Assembly (NCBI GenBank): GCA_947459655.1
Contig: CANHEE010000002.1
Span: 1-64,000, forward strand
Direction: 5' to 3'
DNA length: 64,000 bases
Origin: Lewinellaceae bacterium
GTDB lineage: Bacteria; Bacteroidota; Bacteroidia; Chitinophagales; Saprospiraceae
Positions 43,012 to 52,244 of the stretch are shown here, piece by piece. Below the pieces are notes generated by a model. The model did not search any database. It was not told the origin of the DNA and saw only the letters and a program-made list of their open reading frames with translations. Numbering within the stretch: the first letter of the stretch is position 1; each line of letters starts with the position of its first letter. Both the position numbers and the translations under genes were made by a program.

Positions 43012-43401
43012 TCAGGCGTTCTGACTTTTTTCCTGATAGTCTTTGATGGCTGCCTTGATGGCATCTTCCGCCAGTACCGAGCAGTGGATTTTTACCGGTG
43101 GCAAAGCCAGTTCTTCCACGATGGCCATGTTATCAATGGCCAAAGCCTCGTCTACAGACTTGCCTTTAAGCCATTCTGTCGCAAGAGATGAGGATGCAAT
43201 GGCTGAACCGCAACCAAATGTTTTGAATTTTGCATCAATAATGGTGCGTGTTGCTTCATCAACTTCAATCTGAAGGCGCATAACGTCACCACACTCGGGT
43301 GCACCTACCAGACCGGTTCCAACATTTTTTTTGCTTTTGTCAAGGGTTCCTACATTTCTAGGATTGTGGAAGTGGTCCATTACCTTTTCTGAATATGCCA
43401 T
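43012..43401 (-). CDS. iscU: Fe-S cluster scaffold IscU
   Basis: 129 residues. Cluster ligands Cys37 and Asp39 (GAPECGDV), Cys64 (FGCGSAIASSS) and Cys107 (KIHCSVLAEDA) are all present; LPPVKIHC is the HscA-binding motif of true IscU, which separates it from SufU. It lies 100 bases downstream of iscS. No hscA/hscB genes follow. Confidence 0.95.
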   Translation of the reverse strand: MAYSEKVMDHFHNPRNVGTLDKSKKNVGTGLVGAPECGDVMRLQIEVDEATRTIIDAKFKTFGCGSAIASSSLATEWLKGKSVDEALAIDNMAIVEELALPPVKIHCSVLAEDAIKAAIKDYQEKSQNA

Positions 43402-43501
43402 ATCAGTGCTTTATTTTTTATACTGTCTGCGTACAAACAGGACGTTGTTAATTTGAAAATTATTTTAGAAAGTTTGTCGCTTGAATTACTGATTCATACA
43501 A

Positions 43502-44719
43502 CTAATGCTCAGCCCACTCCACCTGACTTAAGTCAATACCTTCCTTATACATTTCCCAGATCGGACTGAGGTCGCGCATGTGGTTTACACCTTCAGTGAT
43601 GGCTTTTACGGCATAGTCTACATCCTCATCGGTTGTGAATCTTCCGAGGCTGAAACGAAGGGACGAATGCGCCAGATCGTCTCCCAGACCTAATGCAACC
43701 AGTACATAAGAAGGTTCCAACGATGCTGAGGTACAGGCAGAGCCCGAAGAAAGGGCAATATTCTGGTTAAATGTCATCATCAGACCCTCGCCTTCAACAT
43801 GCTTGAAGGAAATATTGGTCACGTGCGGCATCCTGTTGTTGACATCGCCGTTGATATAGGTTTCCTCCATCTTCATCAGACTGCTTTCCAGTCTGTCTCT
43901 GAGTTTGCTGAGTCTTTCTGCATCCGCAGCCATTTCTAGTCTGGCCAGTTCGGCAGCTTTTCCGAAACCGACGATGCCCGGAACGTTGAGCGTTCCGCTT
44001 CTCATGCCGCGCTCGTGTCCGCCACCGTCCATCTGTGCAGTAACTTTGACACGCGGATTCTTTCTACTGACGTACAAGGCGCCCACGCCCTTCGGACCAT
44101 ACATTTTGTGTCCGGTAAAAGACATCAGATGTACACCCATCTCGCGTGGGTAGGTTGGTATTTTACCAACAGCCTGCGTCGCGTCTGAATGGAAAAGAAC
44201 ACCGTGCTTTTTGCAGATTTCACCAATGGCTTTCATGTCCTGTATAACTCCGGTCTCGTTGTTGGCCCACATGATGGAAACAAGAATGGTGCTTGGCCTA
44301 ATAGCTGCCTCCAGTTCTGCCAGGTTGACTCGTCCGAGATTATCCACCTCCAGGTAAGTCACCTCGCCGCCCATCTTTTCGATGCGTTTGCAAGTATCCA
44401 ATACAGCTTTGTGCTCGGTAGTGGCCGTGATAATGTGATTGCCCTTAGAGGCATACATTTCGAAAACACCCTTGAGCGCAAGGTTATTTGATTCGGTAGC
44501 ACCTGAAGTGAAGATAATCTCTTTTTCATCTGCCTGTAAAAGGGTTGCAATCTGCTCTCGGGCATAGTCAACTGCCTCTTCTGCCATCCATCCAGCAGGG
44601 TGGTTTCTGCTTGCGGCATTACCGTGTTTTTCATAAAAGTAAGGCAACATTGCATCAACTACACGAGGATCACAAGGCGTAGTTGAGTTGTTGTCCAGGT
44701 ATATCAACCTCTTCTCCAT
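43502..44719 (-). CDS. iscS: Cysteine desulfurase IscS
   Basis: PLP enzyme that takes sulfur from cysteine for Fe-S clusters and tRNA thiolation. 405 residues. PLP-binding Lys205 in SFTGHKMYGPKG; active-site Cys329 in LSSGSACTSASLEPSYV, the group I form with a long mobile loop. YLDNNSTTP and ATESNNLALKG are standard. It heads iscS-iscU-iscA; no IscR regulator gene precedes it. A TATCTTTG -7 box is at 44752-44759. Confidence 0.95.
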   Translation of the reverse strand: MEKRLIYLDNNSTTPCDPRVVDAMLPYFYEKHGNAASRNHPAGWMAEEAVDYAREQIATLLQADEKEIIFTSGATESNNLALKGVFEMYASKGNHIITATTEHKAVLDTCKRIEKMGGEVTYLEVDNLGRVNLAELEAAIRPSTILVSIMWANNETGVIQDMKAIGEICKKHGVLFHSDATQAVGKIPTYPREMGVHLMSFTGHKMYGPKGVGALYVSRKNPRVKVTAQMDGGGHERGMRSGTLNVPGIVGFGKAAELARLEMAADAERLSKLRDRLESSLMKMEETYINGDVNNRMPHVTNISFKHVEGEGLMMTFNQNIALSSGSACTSASLEPSYVLVALGLGDDLAHSSLRFSLGRFTTDEDVDYAVKAITEGVNHMRDLSPIWEMYKEGIDLSQVEWAEH

Positions 44720-44751
44720 AATACTCTTTATTCTTATTTAGATTAATTCTG

Positions 44752-44759
44752 CAAAGATA
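44752..44759 (-). promoter_or_regulatory. -7 box of iscS
   Basis: TATCTTTG on the minus strand, about 33 bases before the start; no TTTG at the usual distance. Confidence 0.45.
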
Positions 44760-44822
44760 ACACCAAGCGCCGGAATATTGTTCGCTTTTCCGAGTCAAAA
44801 AATGTAAAATTTTTGCAAAAAA

Positions 44823-47066
44823 CTATTTGATTAGCGTGGCAAAACCCTTGAAGCTGTAGGGTTTGTTTCGCGGTCCGGTAAAGGTAACGTGGTACACATA
44901 AACGCCGTCAATGGCCATACTGCCGGTGTTGTCAATTCTACCGTTCCAGGCCTCGTTGGGATCGCGGGTTTCAAACACTCTTTCACCCCAGCGGTTCCAG
45001 ATGGTCATGGTGAAATCGGACATTCCGAACATATTGCCCTTGCCCTTGAATTCATCGTTTAATCCGTCAAAATTGGGTGTGAAGGCATTGGGCAGAAAGT
45101 AGGTGAGCAGCGGCTCCACATCCAGCAACTTACTGATGGTATCGGTGCATCCGCTAGGATGGGTAACAATCAACTTGATTTCCTGCACCCCAGTATCTCT
45201 GAAGGTATAAACAGGGTCGCGTGCGGTACTGCCACCTTCATTCATTCCAAACTGCCATGACCAGCGGTAGGCATTTATTGATTTGTCGGTAAAAGTTGCC
45301 GTGCGCTCAAAATTGCTCAGCTTTTCAGGTGTGTAGGCAAAATCAGCAACCGGTGATCCCTTCACATTAATCAGAGCCGGGAAAACAGCATTCGTCTTGC
45401 AACCAAGTGGCGAAGTGAGATTGAGCTTTACAGTGTAAGTGCCAACGTCAGCGTATATGTGAGTAGGACTCATATCCCCCGAACGCATCCCGTCACCAAA
45501 ATCCCAGTCAAAGAGATACGTATTGTCTATGGGCGTAGACAGATTATTGAATTTGATGCGCAGCGGCTGACACCCCTGCGAAGTATCAGGCTCTACAATG
45601 ACCAGCGAAGGAACGGGATAATAGCGTATGATGCGGGTTGTGCTGGCCTTACAGCCATTAATGTCTTTCACTGTTAGGCGCACATTGTACTCTCCCGGAT
45701 TTTTATATCGGTACTCTGGGTTTCGGACAGCAGACTTGCCGCCATCTCTGAACTCCCAATTCCAGATGCTCATTTGTCCGCTGCCGGTCGTCGAAAGGTC
45801 GGTAAATTTCACCGGTCCGGCAACGCAAGTATCATACGCGTAATTGAAATTGGCCTCGATGCCCGGGAAAATATTTACCTCGAAGTCGGCGGTATCCGTA
45901 CAAGGTTTCAGGCCCGGATTGGCAACCAGGCGTCCTGTGTACTTCCCAAGTCCGGGGAAAACAATGGTCGGATTCAGTTCTTTGGAAACTTGCGTTTGGC
46001 CCAGAATATTGAATTCCCAAAGGTAACCGCTGATTCTGCTTTTATCGATACTTCTGTTGTCAAAAGTAACTTTAGCCGAACCGCAGGAGTTGATCACCAG
46101 CGTTTTTCCAACCAGCGTATCACTCGCGATATTTGCGTCCACAAATACATTGCACAGGGCGATGTTGAACTGAAAGTCGCGGAAGACCTTCGAGAGCAGT
46201 TTGCCCTTCCGGTACTCTTCCACACAGATGCCTACAACATACTGTCCGAGCTGCTTCACCTGTCCGGTCAGAATGCCTGTTTTTCCATTGATAGTCATGA
46301 CACCCGAACCCAGCGGGTATCTGGAACTAAAGTTCTGTCTGAAAACCACAGTGTCGTATGGTGGCGGACAAAGTGGATCTGGGCGAGCTCCAATTTTGCA
46401 ATCTGTTACAAATGCTCCGGTATTCGGACCGCCGCCGTAAAGCGGACTGCAGAAGCGGTAGTACAGTGAGTCACCATCCTTGTCGATTGCGGCATGGTCA
46501 AACACAAATGGGGCGTTGGCACAAACGACCGTTGGTGGAAAGTTTTTGAAAACGGGTGAACTGCTTTCTCCGGACATTGCTTCCGGAGTGATGACTATTT
46601 CATAAGTGGCACCCGAATTCTGGGGATTGACGATATTGGTGATGGTATTGTTTCGGCAGCAGCGCTGGTACACAAAATGGTAGGCAGCTTTGGAAGGGAA
46701 ATCAGGGATAGTAAATTCCCATTCGTAGATGCCTTCTTCAACGCAAACATCGGGAGGAACGGCCATGCAAGGATAAAAGGGCGGCTCAACAGGCTTTTTC
46801 GATTTCAGTGGCTCCTCGAACTGCGTGATGGCCTGGTAGTTTCCACCGATTTCCCTGAAGACACCGATAATTGCACCTTTATCGCCAGGTTCTCCGTCAA
46901 ACGGCGCACCGCCACCCTTGCAGTCTCGGTAGATCCGCATGGTAAAAAAATACTTGCCATTTCCCTTGTACTCGTAGTTGATCACACCGCCGATGATGTG
47001 CCTCCCGAATATTGGAAGAGAGAAAAGCAGTCCCGCGAAAACAGCCAGAAATAATCTTTTACACAT
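44823..47066 (-). CDS. Secreted PKD-repeat protein with gliding-motility-type (CHU_C) C-terminal domain
   Basis: 747 residues. Signal peptide 1-~21. An N-terminal Cys-rich beta region (about 22-310: GGVINYEYKGNGKYFFTMRIYRDC, a pattern common in Bacteroidota adhesin-like proteins) is followed by several PKD-type domains (about 310-645; SGYLWEF, WNWEFRDGG, FDWDFGDG, WSWQFG are the PKD cores). The end (about 650-747: FLPNAFTPNFDGLNDEF, IWNRWGERVFET, DGVYVYHVTF, FKGFATLIK) is the CHU_C / T9SS type B sorting domain. It is probably exported by the T9SS and surface-associated or released. Single-gene unit. Confidence 0.92.
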   Translation of the reverse strand: MCKRLFLAVFAGLLFSLPIFGRHIIGGVINYEYKGNGKYFFTMRIYRDCKGGGAPFDGEPGDKGAIIGVFREIGGNYQAITQFEEPLKSKKPVEPPFYPCMAVPPDVCVEEGIYEWEFTIPDFPSKAAYHFVYQRCCRNNTITNIVNPQNSGATYEIVITPEAMSGESSSPVFKNFPPTVVCANAPFVFDHAAIDKDGDSLYYRFCSPLYGGGPNTGAFVTDCKIGARPDPLCPPPYDTVVFRQNFSSRYPLGSGVMTINGKTGILTGQVKQLGQYVVGICVEEYRKGKLLSKVFRDFQFNIALCNVFVDANIASDTLVGKTLVINSCGSAKVTFDNRSIDKSRISGYLWEFNILGQTQVSKELNPTIVFPGLGKYTGRLVANPGLKPCTDTADFEVNIFPGIEANFNYAYDTCVAGPVKFTDLSTTGSGQMSIWNWEFRDGGKSAVRNPEYRYKNPGEYNVRLTVKDINGCKASTTRIIRYYPVPSLVIVEPDTSQGCQPLRIKFNNLSTPIDNTYLFDWDFGDGMRSGDMSPTHIYADVGTYTVKLNLTSPLGCKTNAVFPALINVKGSPVADFAYTPEKLSNFERTATFTDKSINAYRWSWQFGMNEGGSTARDPVYTFRDTGVQEIKLIVTHPSGCTDTISKLLDVEPLLTYFLPNAFTPNFDGLNDEFKGKGNMFGMSDFTMTIWNRWGERVFETRDPNEAWNGRIDNTGSMAIDGVYVYHVTFTGPRNKPYSFKGFATLIK

Positions 47067-47088
47067 GTTAAAACCCTGATAACAAAGA

Positions 47089-47096
47089 CAAATGTA
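47089..47096 (-). promoter_or_regulatory. -7 box of the CHU_C gene
   Basis: TACATTTG on the minus strand, about 23 bases before the start; -33 element not clear. Confidence 0.42.
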
Positions 47097-47282
47097 CTTA
47101 CTTTAAGTTTAAAAAATGCGAATTCCGAAAATATTCGGTTGGGTGCGGGGGTGGGTGTTCAATTCTGCAGACATCTTAAATCATGATAAAAGTGGTTTAT
47201 TTGTTTTGGATGTCGCAGAGATTTTTGGGTTTGCATTTTGATTTCACGACCTCAATTGTATCCTTACAATTAAAAAGCCCCG

Positions 47283-47319
47283 ATTTCTGCCCCATTTGCC
47301 CGCAGAAATAGTAGATTTG
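47283..47319 (+). promoter_or_regulatory. Promoter region of the AI-2E transporter with an 8-bp inverted repeat
   Basis: TAGATTTG (47312-47319) is a good -7 box, 30 bases before ATG 47349. Just upstream ATTTCTGC (47283-47290) and GCAGAAAT (47302-47309) form a perfect inverted repeat with an 11-base spacer, covering the place where a -33 element would lie. It could be an operator. Confidence 0.42.
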
Positions 47320-47348
47320 CTTCATAATTGAGCTAAAAGAAACGCAGT

Positions 47349-48500
47349 ATGTTCAACAACTGGAGTCGCTGGCTGACCATCGGCCTTGTCGTTTTGGGAT
47401 TGGGAATCATCCTGTCCTATTTCAGCAATATCATTACTTTTTTGCTGATCGCCTGGGTACTGTCTATGATTGGACAGCCGATTATGCAGTTTTTTCAAAA
47501 AATCAGATATAAAAAAGTGGGTCTGAACAGCACGGTGTCTGCCATGCTGACCATACTGAGTTTTTATCTTTTCTTCGGACTACTCCTTTACATTTTCGTG
47601 CCGCCGATTGTGGAACAGGCTCAAAACCTGGCAGGTGTGGATTATACTGCCATCGAAAAAAATCTGGAACAGCCCATGGCGCAGGCCAACGACTGGCTGC
47701 ACCATTACGGGATTTTGCCGCCCAAGCAATCTGCAGTTGACCAATTGTTCGAAAAGGTTCAAAATGTAGTGAGTCCTACCATGCTTAGCAGCATTGTTGA
47801 AACCACCATTTCGACCTTCGGAAGTATTCTGATAGGCGTCGGTTCTGTCACCTTTATTCTGTTTTTTTTCCTAAAAGACCAGAGCCTTTTTGGCGACTTC
47901 CTCGCCGGAACCGTTCCGGCAAGACATGAATCGCGCGTCATCACTGCCCTCGACGACATCCGAACCATGCTCATCCGCTATTTTGGCGGAATCGTGCTAC
48001 AAATGATTGGTATTCTGATTATTGTGGCGGGGGGACTGACTATTCTCGGGGTTAAAAACGCCATTTTGATTGGTTTTTTTGCGGCGGTTCTGAACATCAT
48101 TCCCTACGTGGGGCCCATCATCGGAGCGGCTTTTGCTGCGCTGATTACCTTTTCTTCCTATCTGGATCTCGATTTTTATTCGCAATTGCTCCCGCTTATC
48201 CTAAAGGTGCTGTTGATCTTTCCCATTATGCACCTTATAGATGGGTTTATTTTGCAACCATACATTTTTTCCAGCAGGGTAATGGCCCACCCGCTGGAGA
48301 TTTTTATTGTTGTGCTTATTGGAGCAGATATTTCAGGAGTGGGCGGTATGGTATTGGCCATACCTACCTACACGGTCATCAGAGTGATTGCCAAGGTTTT
48401 TTTCAATGAATTCCGCTTTGTGCAGATGCTAACGGAAAAACTGGAAACCGACCACGAAATCCCCCCGAGAGAAGACGAAAAAGGCAAAAGAAAACAGTAA
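47349..48500 (+). CDS. AI-2E family transporter (PerM/UPF0118)
   Basis: A 383-residue inner-membrane protein with about seven to eight hydrophobic segments: paired ones at the N-terminus (about 8-28 and 30-48), one at 68-90, a long soluble stretch (95-150), then several to ~360. Family traits: FLLIAWVLSMIGQPI, ILFFFLKDQSLFGDF, AVLNIIPYVGPIIGA and AHPLEIFIVVLIG. Family members include TqsA (autoinducer-2 export) and Na+/H+ antiporters, so the name does not fix the substrate. Convergent with the small membrane genes at 48509-49115, with an 8-base gap. Confidence 0.9.
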   Translation: MFNNWSRWLTIGLVVLGLGIILSYFSNIITFLLIAWVLSMIGQPIMQFFQKIRYKKVGLNSTVSAMLTILSFYLFFGLLLYIFVPPIVEQAQNLAGVDYTAIEKNLEQPMAQANDWLHHYGILPPKQSAVDQLFEKVQNVVSPTMLSSIVETTISTFGSILIGVGSVTFILFFFLKDQSLFGDFLAGTVPARHESRVITALDDIRTMLIRYFGGIVLQMIGILIIVAGGLTILGVKNAILIGFFAAVLNIIPYVGPIIGAAFAALITFSSYLDLDFYSQLLPLILKVLLIFPIMHLIDGFILQPYIFSSRVMAHPLEIFIVVLIGADISGVGGMVLAIPTYTVIRVIAKVFFNEFRFVQMLTEKLETDHEIPPREDEKGKRKQ

Positions 48501-48508
48501 CAGTTTGA

Positions 48509-48883
48509 TTAGTCCTGACCGCTATCAATGTGCATCCAATGCATAACTCGGTGAATAATGGGCACAAATAGCAGCGAAATGGTTGACAGAAAAGCCACAC
48601 CGCTATAGATGGCATAAAGAGCGGAAAATATCTTTGCTGCATCGCTGTCCATCTTGTCAACAGGTCCCATGCCGGTCAGAATCATTGAGGCGTTCAGAAA
48701 TGAATCTACCCAAGGTGTACGGGCGTAACTATGGTAGCCCCAGGTACCGATTGCCAGCGAAACCAACAGTACTACCAGACAATAAAAAACAGACTGCAAC
48801 ATCCTGAACATGAAGACTTTGCCGGGAGCGAGGGGCTCATTGTTTTTTTCAAATCCTGTCGTTGGCAGCAGTGTTCTTCTCAT
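48509..48883 (-). CDS. Small membrane protein with two-helix, pore-loop-like layout
   Basis: 124 residues. A cytosolic start, then hydrophobic segments at about 27-48 and 85-108, joined by a loop with a short hydrophobic stretch and SMILTGMGPVD. The TM / short loop with T-G-M-G / TM order is reminiscent of two-helix ion channels, but the filter sequence (usually TxGYG or similar) is not matched, so I do not call it a channel. It starts 4 bases after the DUF2905 gene, which follows recF by 5 bases. Function unknown. Confidence 0.7.
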   Translation of the reverse strand: MRRTLLPTTGFEKNNEPLAPGKVFMFRMLQSVFYCLVVLLVSLAIGTWGYHSYARTPWVDSFLNASMILTGMGPVDKMDSDAAKIFSALYAIYSGVAFLSTISLLFVPIIHRVMHWMHIDSGQD

Positions 48884-48887
48884 GCGT

Positions 48888-49115
48888 TTATTGCGTTAAA
48901 TAACGGAAAATCTTCAGCAGAATATTCAGCAGAATGCTCAGGAGCAGCATGGTAGTAAAGGGAAAATAAAAGCGAAAGTTCTCCCTTTCAATGCAGATGT
49001 CGCCCGGCAAATGACCCAAAAATTGCAGTTTATCGTGAAAAAAATACAGCAAAACGCCCACAAAAACAAGCGCTATTCCAACAAAAATAAGGATTTTACC
49101 GGTAGTGCTATCCAT
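48888..49115 (-). CDS. DUF2905 family small membrane protein
   Basis: 75 residues with two hydrophobic segments (about 8-26 and 52-70). FLGHLPGDICIERENFRFYFPFTTMLLLSI is the family core (GxLPGDI, then a beta-rich linker and FPxTT). Function unknown. It lies between recF (5 bases) and another small membrane gene (4 bases), likely one transcript. Confidence 0.88.
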   Translation of the reverse strand: MDSTTGKILIFVGIALVFVGVLLYFFHDKLQFLGHLPGDICIERENFRFYFPFTTMLLLSILLNILLKIFRYLTQ

Positions 49116-49120
49116 AGTTA

Positions 49121-50224
49121 TTAGATTATTTTGCCGTCCTGCACCTTGAAATGACTGAATTCTACGCCAAGATCTTTGATGATTGTCAGCATGCGGTCTT
49201 CCTGCGTATCAGTAATAATCAACTGCCCGAACTGCTCGCCTGAAAGCAGGGTCAGCAGATGGCGTACCCGCTCCATATCCAACTTATCGAAGATATCGTC
49301 CAGCAGCAAAACCGGATTTTGTCCGGTGAGTTGCCGGAGCACCTCATACTGGGCCAGTTTGATGGCCAACAGAAAAGATTTGAGTTGCCCCTGCGAGGCA
49401 AAACGCTTGGCCGGATTTCCCTCTGAAAAAACAAACTGCAGGTCGTCTCGGTGTATGCCGGCAGTGGTTCGCTGCAGTATTCTGTCTTTTTCACGACTAT
49501 CGGCGAGCAATTGAGCCATGTTATTGCTGTGCAAAGCCGATTCATAGGTGAACAATGGCTGTTCCCTGTCGCCTGAAATGACGCTGTAATAGTGAATGAA
49601 AACAGGCAGAAGACGCTGCAGCAGGCTTTTCCGCTGCTCAAATATATATGCAGCGGGCTCCGTCAACTGACTATCGTAAACGGACAGCAATGCAGCATCA
49701 AAGGTATGTGATTGTGCAAATTGCTTGAGCAGGGCATTCCGTTGTTCCAGCACCTTATTGTACACTACTAACGACTGCAGATAACTGTGGTCAAGTTGCG
49801 AAAGGGTATTGTCCATCAGCCGACGGCGTTCTTCGCTTCCTTCTGTAAGTAGGGCAATGTCGTCAGGGGCGATCATCACAACGGGAAATTTCCCAATATG
49901 GTCGCTCAGTTTTTCGTATGCAACATCTTGACTCTCAAATACCTTTGACTTTCTGGGTTGAACTTTGGCGACAATTTTTGATTTTTTAGACTCGTCTAAA
50001 ATAAAAATACCTTCTAGTCTAAAAAAATCTTCGCCATGAAGCGAAAGATGGGTGTCAGTTGTGTTGAAATGACTTTTGCACATGCAGAGGTAGTAAACGG
50101 CATCGAGGACATTGGTTTTCCCCATGCCGTTCAGTCCCGTCAGACAATTGATTTTTGATGCCAGCTCTAATTTCTGAGAGCGGTAATTCTTAAAATTTGT
50201 CAGTATGAGTCTGTGCAGGTACAA
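49121..50224 (-). CDS. recF: DNA replication and repair protein RecF
   Basis: SMC-like ATPase that helps load RecA at gaps. 367 residues, normal length. Walker A GLNGMGKTNVLDAVYYL near 32-48; the signature region FASQGQLKSFLLAIKLAQYE and Walker B NPVLLLDDIFDKLD follow in the C-terminal half. The start codon is TTG at 50224, giving MYLHRLILTNFKNY, exactly where RecF proteins start; no nearby ATG fits. It is not next to dnaA/dnaN. Downstream are two small membrane genes. Confidence 0.95.
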   Translation of the reverse strand: MYLHRLILTNFKNYRSQKLELASKINCLTGLNGMGKTNVLDAVYYLCMCKSHFNTTDTHLSLHGEDFFRLEGIFILDESKKSKIVAKVQPRKSKVFESQDVAYEKLSDHIGKFPVVMIAPDDIALLTEGSEERRRLMDNTLSQLDHSYLQSLVVYNKVLEQRNALLKQFAQSHTFDAALLSVYDSQLTEPAAYIFEQRKSLLQRLLPVFIHYYSVISGDREQPLFTYESALHSNNMAQLLADSREKDRILQRTTAGIHRDDLQFVFSEGNPAKRFASQGQLKSFLLAIKLAQYEVLRQLTGQNPVLLLDDIFDKLDMERVRHLLTLLSGEQFGQLIITDTQEDRMLTIIKDLGVEFSHFKVQDGKII

Positions 50225-50292
50225 ATTATAGCAGCATTATTTTATCCTCTGTAACTTATCTGTAGATGGTCTACGGAAATCAGGTTATTTTC

Positions 50293-51375
50293 TCACTCCT
50301 CGGTTTCCACAAGCTTGGTCGCGTATTCCGCAAGGCGAAGCGCATCGAGTAGTTCGTCCAGTTCGCCTTCCATGATTTTGTCCAAATTGAAATTCTTGGT
50401 ATCCCCCTCCAGACGGTGATCGGTTACCCTGTTCTGAGGATAATTGTAGGTGCGGATTTTTTCAGAGCGGTCGCCCGAGCCCACAAGCGATTTTCGTTGG
50501 GCCGCAAATTCGCTTTGGCTTCTCTCCCTTTCCTGCTCAACGATTTTCTGATATAGGCGCTGCATGGCAATTTCACGGTTCTGAATCTGTGAACGGCCGT
50601 CCTGGCACTCTTGCACCAGACCGGTTGGAAGGTGGGTAATCCTTACCGCCGATTCTGTCCTGTTGACGTGCTGACCACCTGCACCGCTGGCGCGGAAAAC
50701 ATCGATCTTTAGTTCCTCCGGACGGATATTGATTTCCTTTTCTTCAAATTTTGGAATAACAGCAACGGTTGCTGCCGAAGTATGCACCCGACCTTTGGAT
50801 TCGGTATCGGGAATCCGCTGGACACGGTGTGCACCGGATTCAAATTTCATGCTTCCGTACACATCGTTGCCGGAAACCTCTAGTACGATTTTGCTAAAAC
50901 CACCTACAGTGCCCTCGGTTGCCAGAATGGTTTCGGCACGCCAGCCTTGTTTTGAAAAGTACCTTGTGTACATCCTGTACAGGTCGCCAGCAAAAAGGCT
51001 TGCTTCATCTCCACCCGTTCCGGAACGGATTTCAAAAACCACATCTTTGGAATCTTCCGGATCTTTTGGAATCAGCAGGTATTTTATTTTCTCTTCGATT
51101 TCGGTCAGTTGCGACTGCAACGCTTCGAGTTCCTCTTTTGCCATCTCGCGCATATCGGGATCAGGGTCGCTCAGTGTTTCTCTAGCGTTTTCGATATTTC
51201 CGAGTATATTTTTATATTCAAAATAGACATCTACCAGCGTTTTCAGCTCCTTGTATTCGCGGTTCAGTGCTGCAAAACGCTCCATATCTCCCACTACCTC
51301 GGGATTACCCAAGGACTCTTCGACGTAGAGAAAACGCTCGTGTATTGCCGATAATTTATCCAGATAATTGGCCAT
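50293..51375 (-). CDS. prfA: Peptide chain release factor 1
   Basis: 360 residues. The peptidyl-hydrolysis GGQ motif is in ASGAGGQHVNRTESAVRI; the codon-reading PxT motif is PDT, in RVQRIPDTESKGRVHTS, which suits UAA/UAG reading. No frameshift element is present (that belongs to RF2). Between rlmB (41 bases upstream) and recF (68 bases downstream), all on the minus strand. Confidence 0.96.
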   Translation of the reverse strand: MANYLDKLSAIHERFLYVEESLGNPEVVGDMERFAALNREYKELKTLVDVYFEYKNILGNIENARETLSDPDPDMREMAKEELEALQSQLTEIEEKIKYLLIPKDPEDSKDVVFEIRSGTGGDEASLFAGDLYRMYTRYFSKQGWRAETILATEGTVGGFSKIVLEVSGNDVYGSMKFESGAHRVQRIPDTESKGRVHTSAATVAVIPKFEEKEINIRPEELKIDVFRASGAGGQHVNRTESAVRITHLPTGLVQECQDGRSQIQNREIAMQRLYQKIVEQERERSQSEFAAQRKSLVGSGDRSEKIRTYNYPQNRVTDHRLEGDTKNFNLDKIMEGELDELLDALRLAEYATKLVETEE

Positions 51376-51416
51376 TAATTTTCTTTATTTTTTAGTGCAC
51401 TAAAATACCATGTTAA

Positions 51417-52169
51417 TTAAAGTGCCAGTCTTTGACGCGTTGCCTCGTAAAGCATTATCCCCGCTGCCACCGAGGCATTAAAGGAATTTGTCTCACCGAT
51501 CTGGGGGATAACAAATCTTTCGTTCACCCTGTTCAGTATCGCCCTGCTCACACCCTCACCCTCAGAACCAATCACAATGGCTGTCGGAACCGTGAAGTCA
51601 ATTTCCATGATTTTTTTTCTGCCTGTTAGGTCGGATGCCACTACCTGAATGCCCGACTGCTGCAAATAGGAAATGGTATTGATAAGACTGGATTCGCGAC
51701 AAACCGGAATCCTGGTCAGTGCGCCTGCAGAAGTTTTCAGTGCGTCTTCATTAATGTGTGCAGCATTTTTTGCCGCCTGAATGATGGCGTGGACACCACA
51801 AATTTCTGCCGATCGGGCGATGGCTCCGAAATTTCGCACATCAGTGATTCCATCCAGAATCAACAGTAAGGGAACCTGGTCGTTCTCAAAAAGCCCAGGC
51901 AGCAAATTTTCAATTAGTCCGAATTCTGCCAGAGAAATGAAACCGACAATACCCTGATGATTGCCCCTGACAAATTTGTTCAGCCGCTCTTTAGGAACTA
52001 CCTGCAGCGGAATATCATACTGTTTGCAGGTGTGCCTGACCTCTTTTTCCAGTTCGCCACGAACACCTTCCTGAAACAATACCTTATGGATGGGTTTGCC
52101 TGCCTGAATGGCTTCCAGGACAGGATGCCTTCCGTAAATAATGGTTTCAGTGCTGTTCTGGTGGTGCAT
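51417..52169 (-). CDS. rlmB: 23S rRNA (guanosine-2'-O-)-methyltransferase RlmB
   Basis: 250-residue SpoU/TrmH-class enzyme with an N-terminal substrate-binding domain (IIYGRHPVLEAI, HKVLFQEG) and the knotted SAM domain. Motifs: DGITDVRNFGAIARSAEICG, VIGSEGEGVSRAIL and IPQIGETNSFNASVAAGIMLYE. It methylates G2251 in E. coli; Bacteroidota homologues are assumed equivalent, although closely related tRNA methyltransferases share the motifs. Confidence 0.9.
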   Translation of the reverse strand: MHHQNSTETIIYGRHPVLEAIQAGKPIHKVLFQEGVRGELEKEVRHTCKQYDIPLQVVPKERLNKFVRGNHQGIVGFISLAEFGLIENLLPGLFENDQVPLLLILDGITDVRNFGAIARSAEICGVHAIIQAAKNAAHINEDALKTSAGALTRIPVCRESSLINTISYLQQSGIQVVASDLTGRKKIMEIDFTVPTAIVIGSEGEGVSRAILNRVNERFVIPQIGETNSFNASVAAGIMLYEATRQRLAL

Positions 52170-52244
52170 GTGCTTGGTATAAATGTAAAAAGGCTGCCCG
52201 TTCCGGTCAACCTTGTAATGGAAAACGATAACAGTAAAGCGAAT

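Noticed and set aside
45774-46469. A 231-codon open frame on the plus strand
   Set aside because: Antisense to the CHU_C/PKD gene, whose domain order is clear; the antisense product has no family features.
47137-47160. G-rich run in the CHU_C / AI-2E gap as a possible G-quadruplex
   Set aside because: Only three separated G-tracts are present; a standard four-tract motif is not met.
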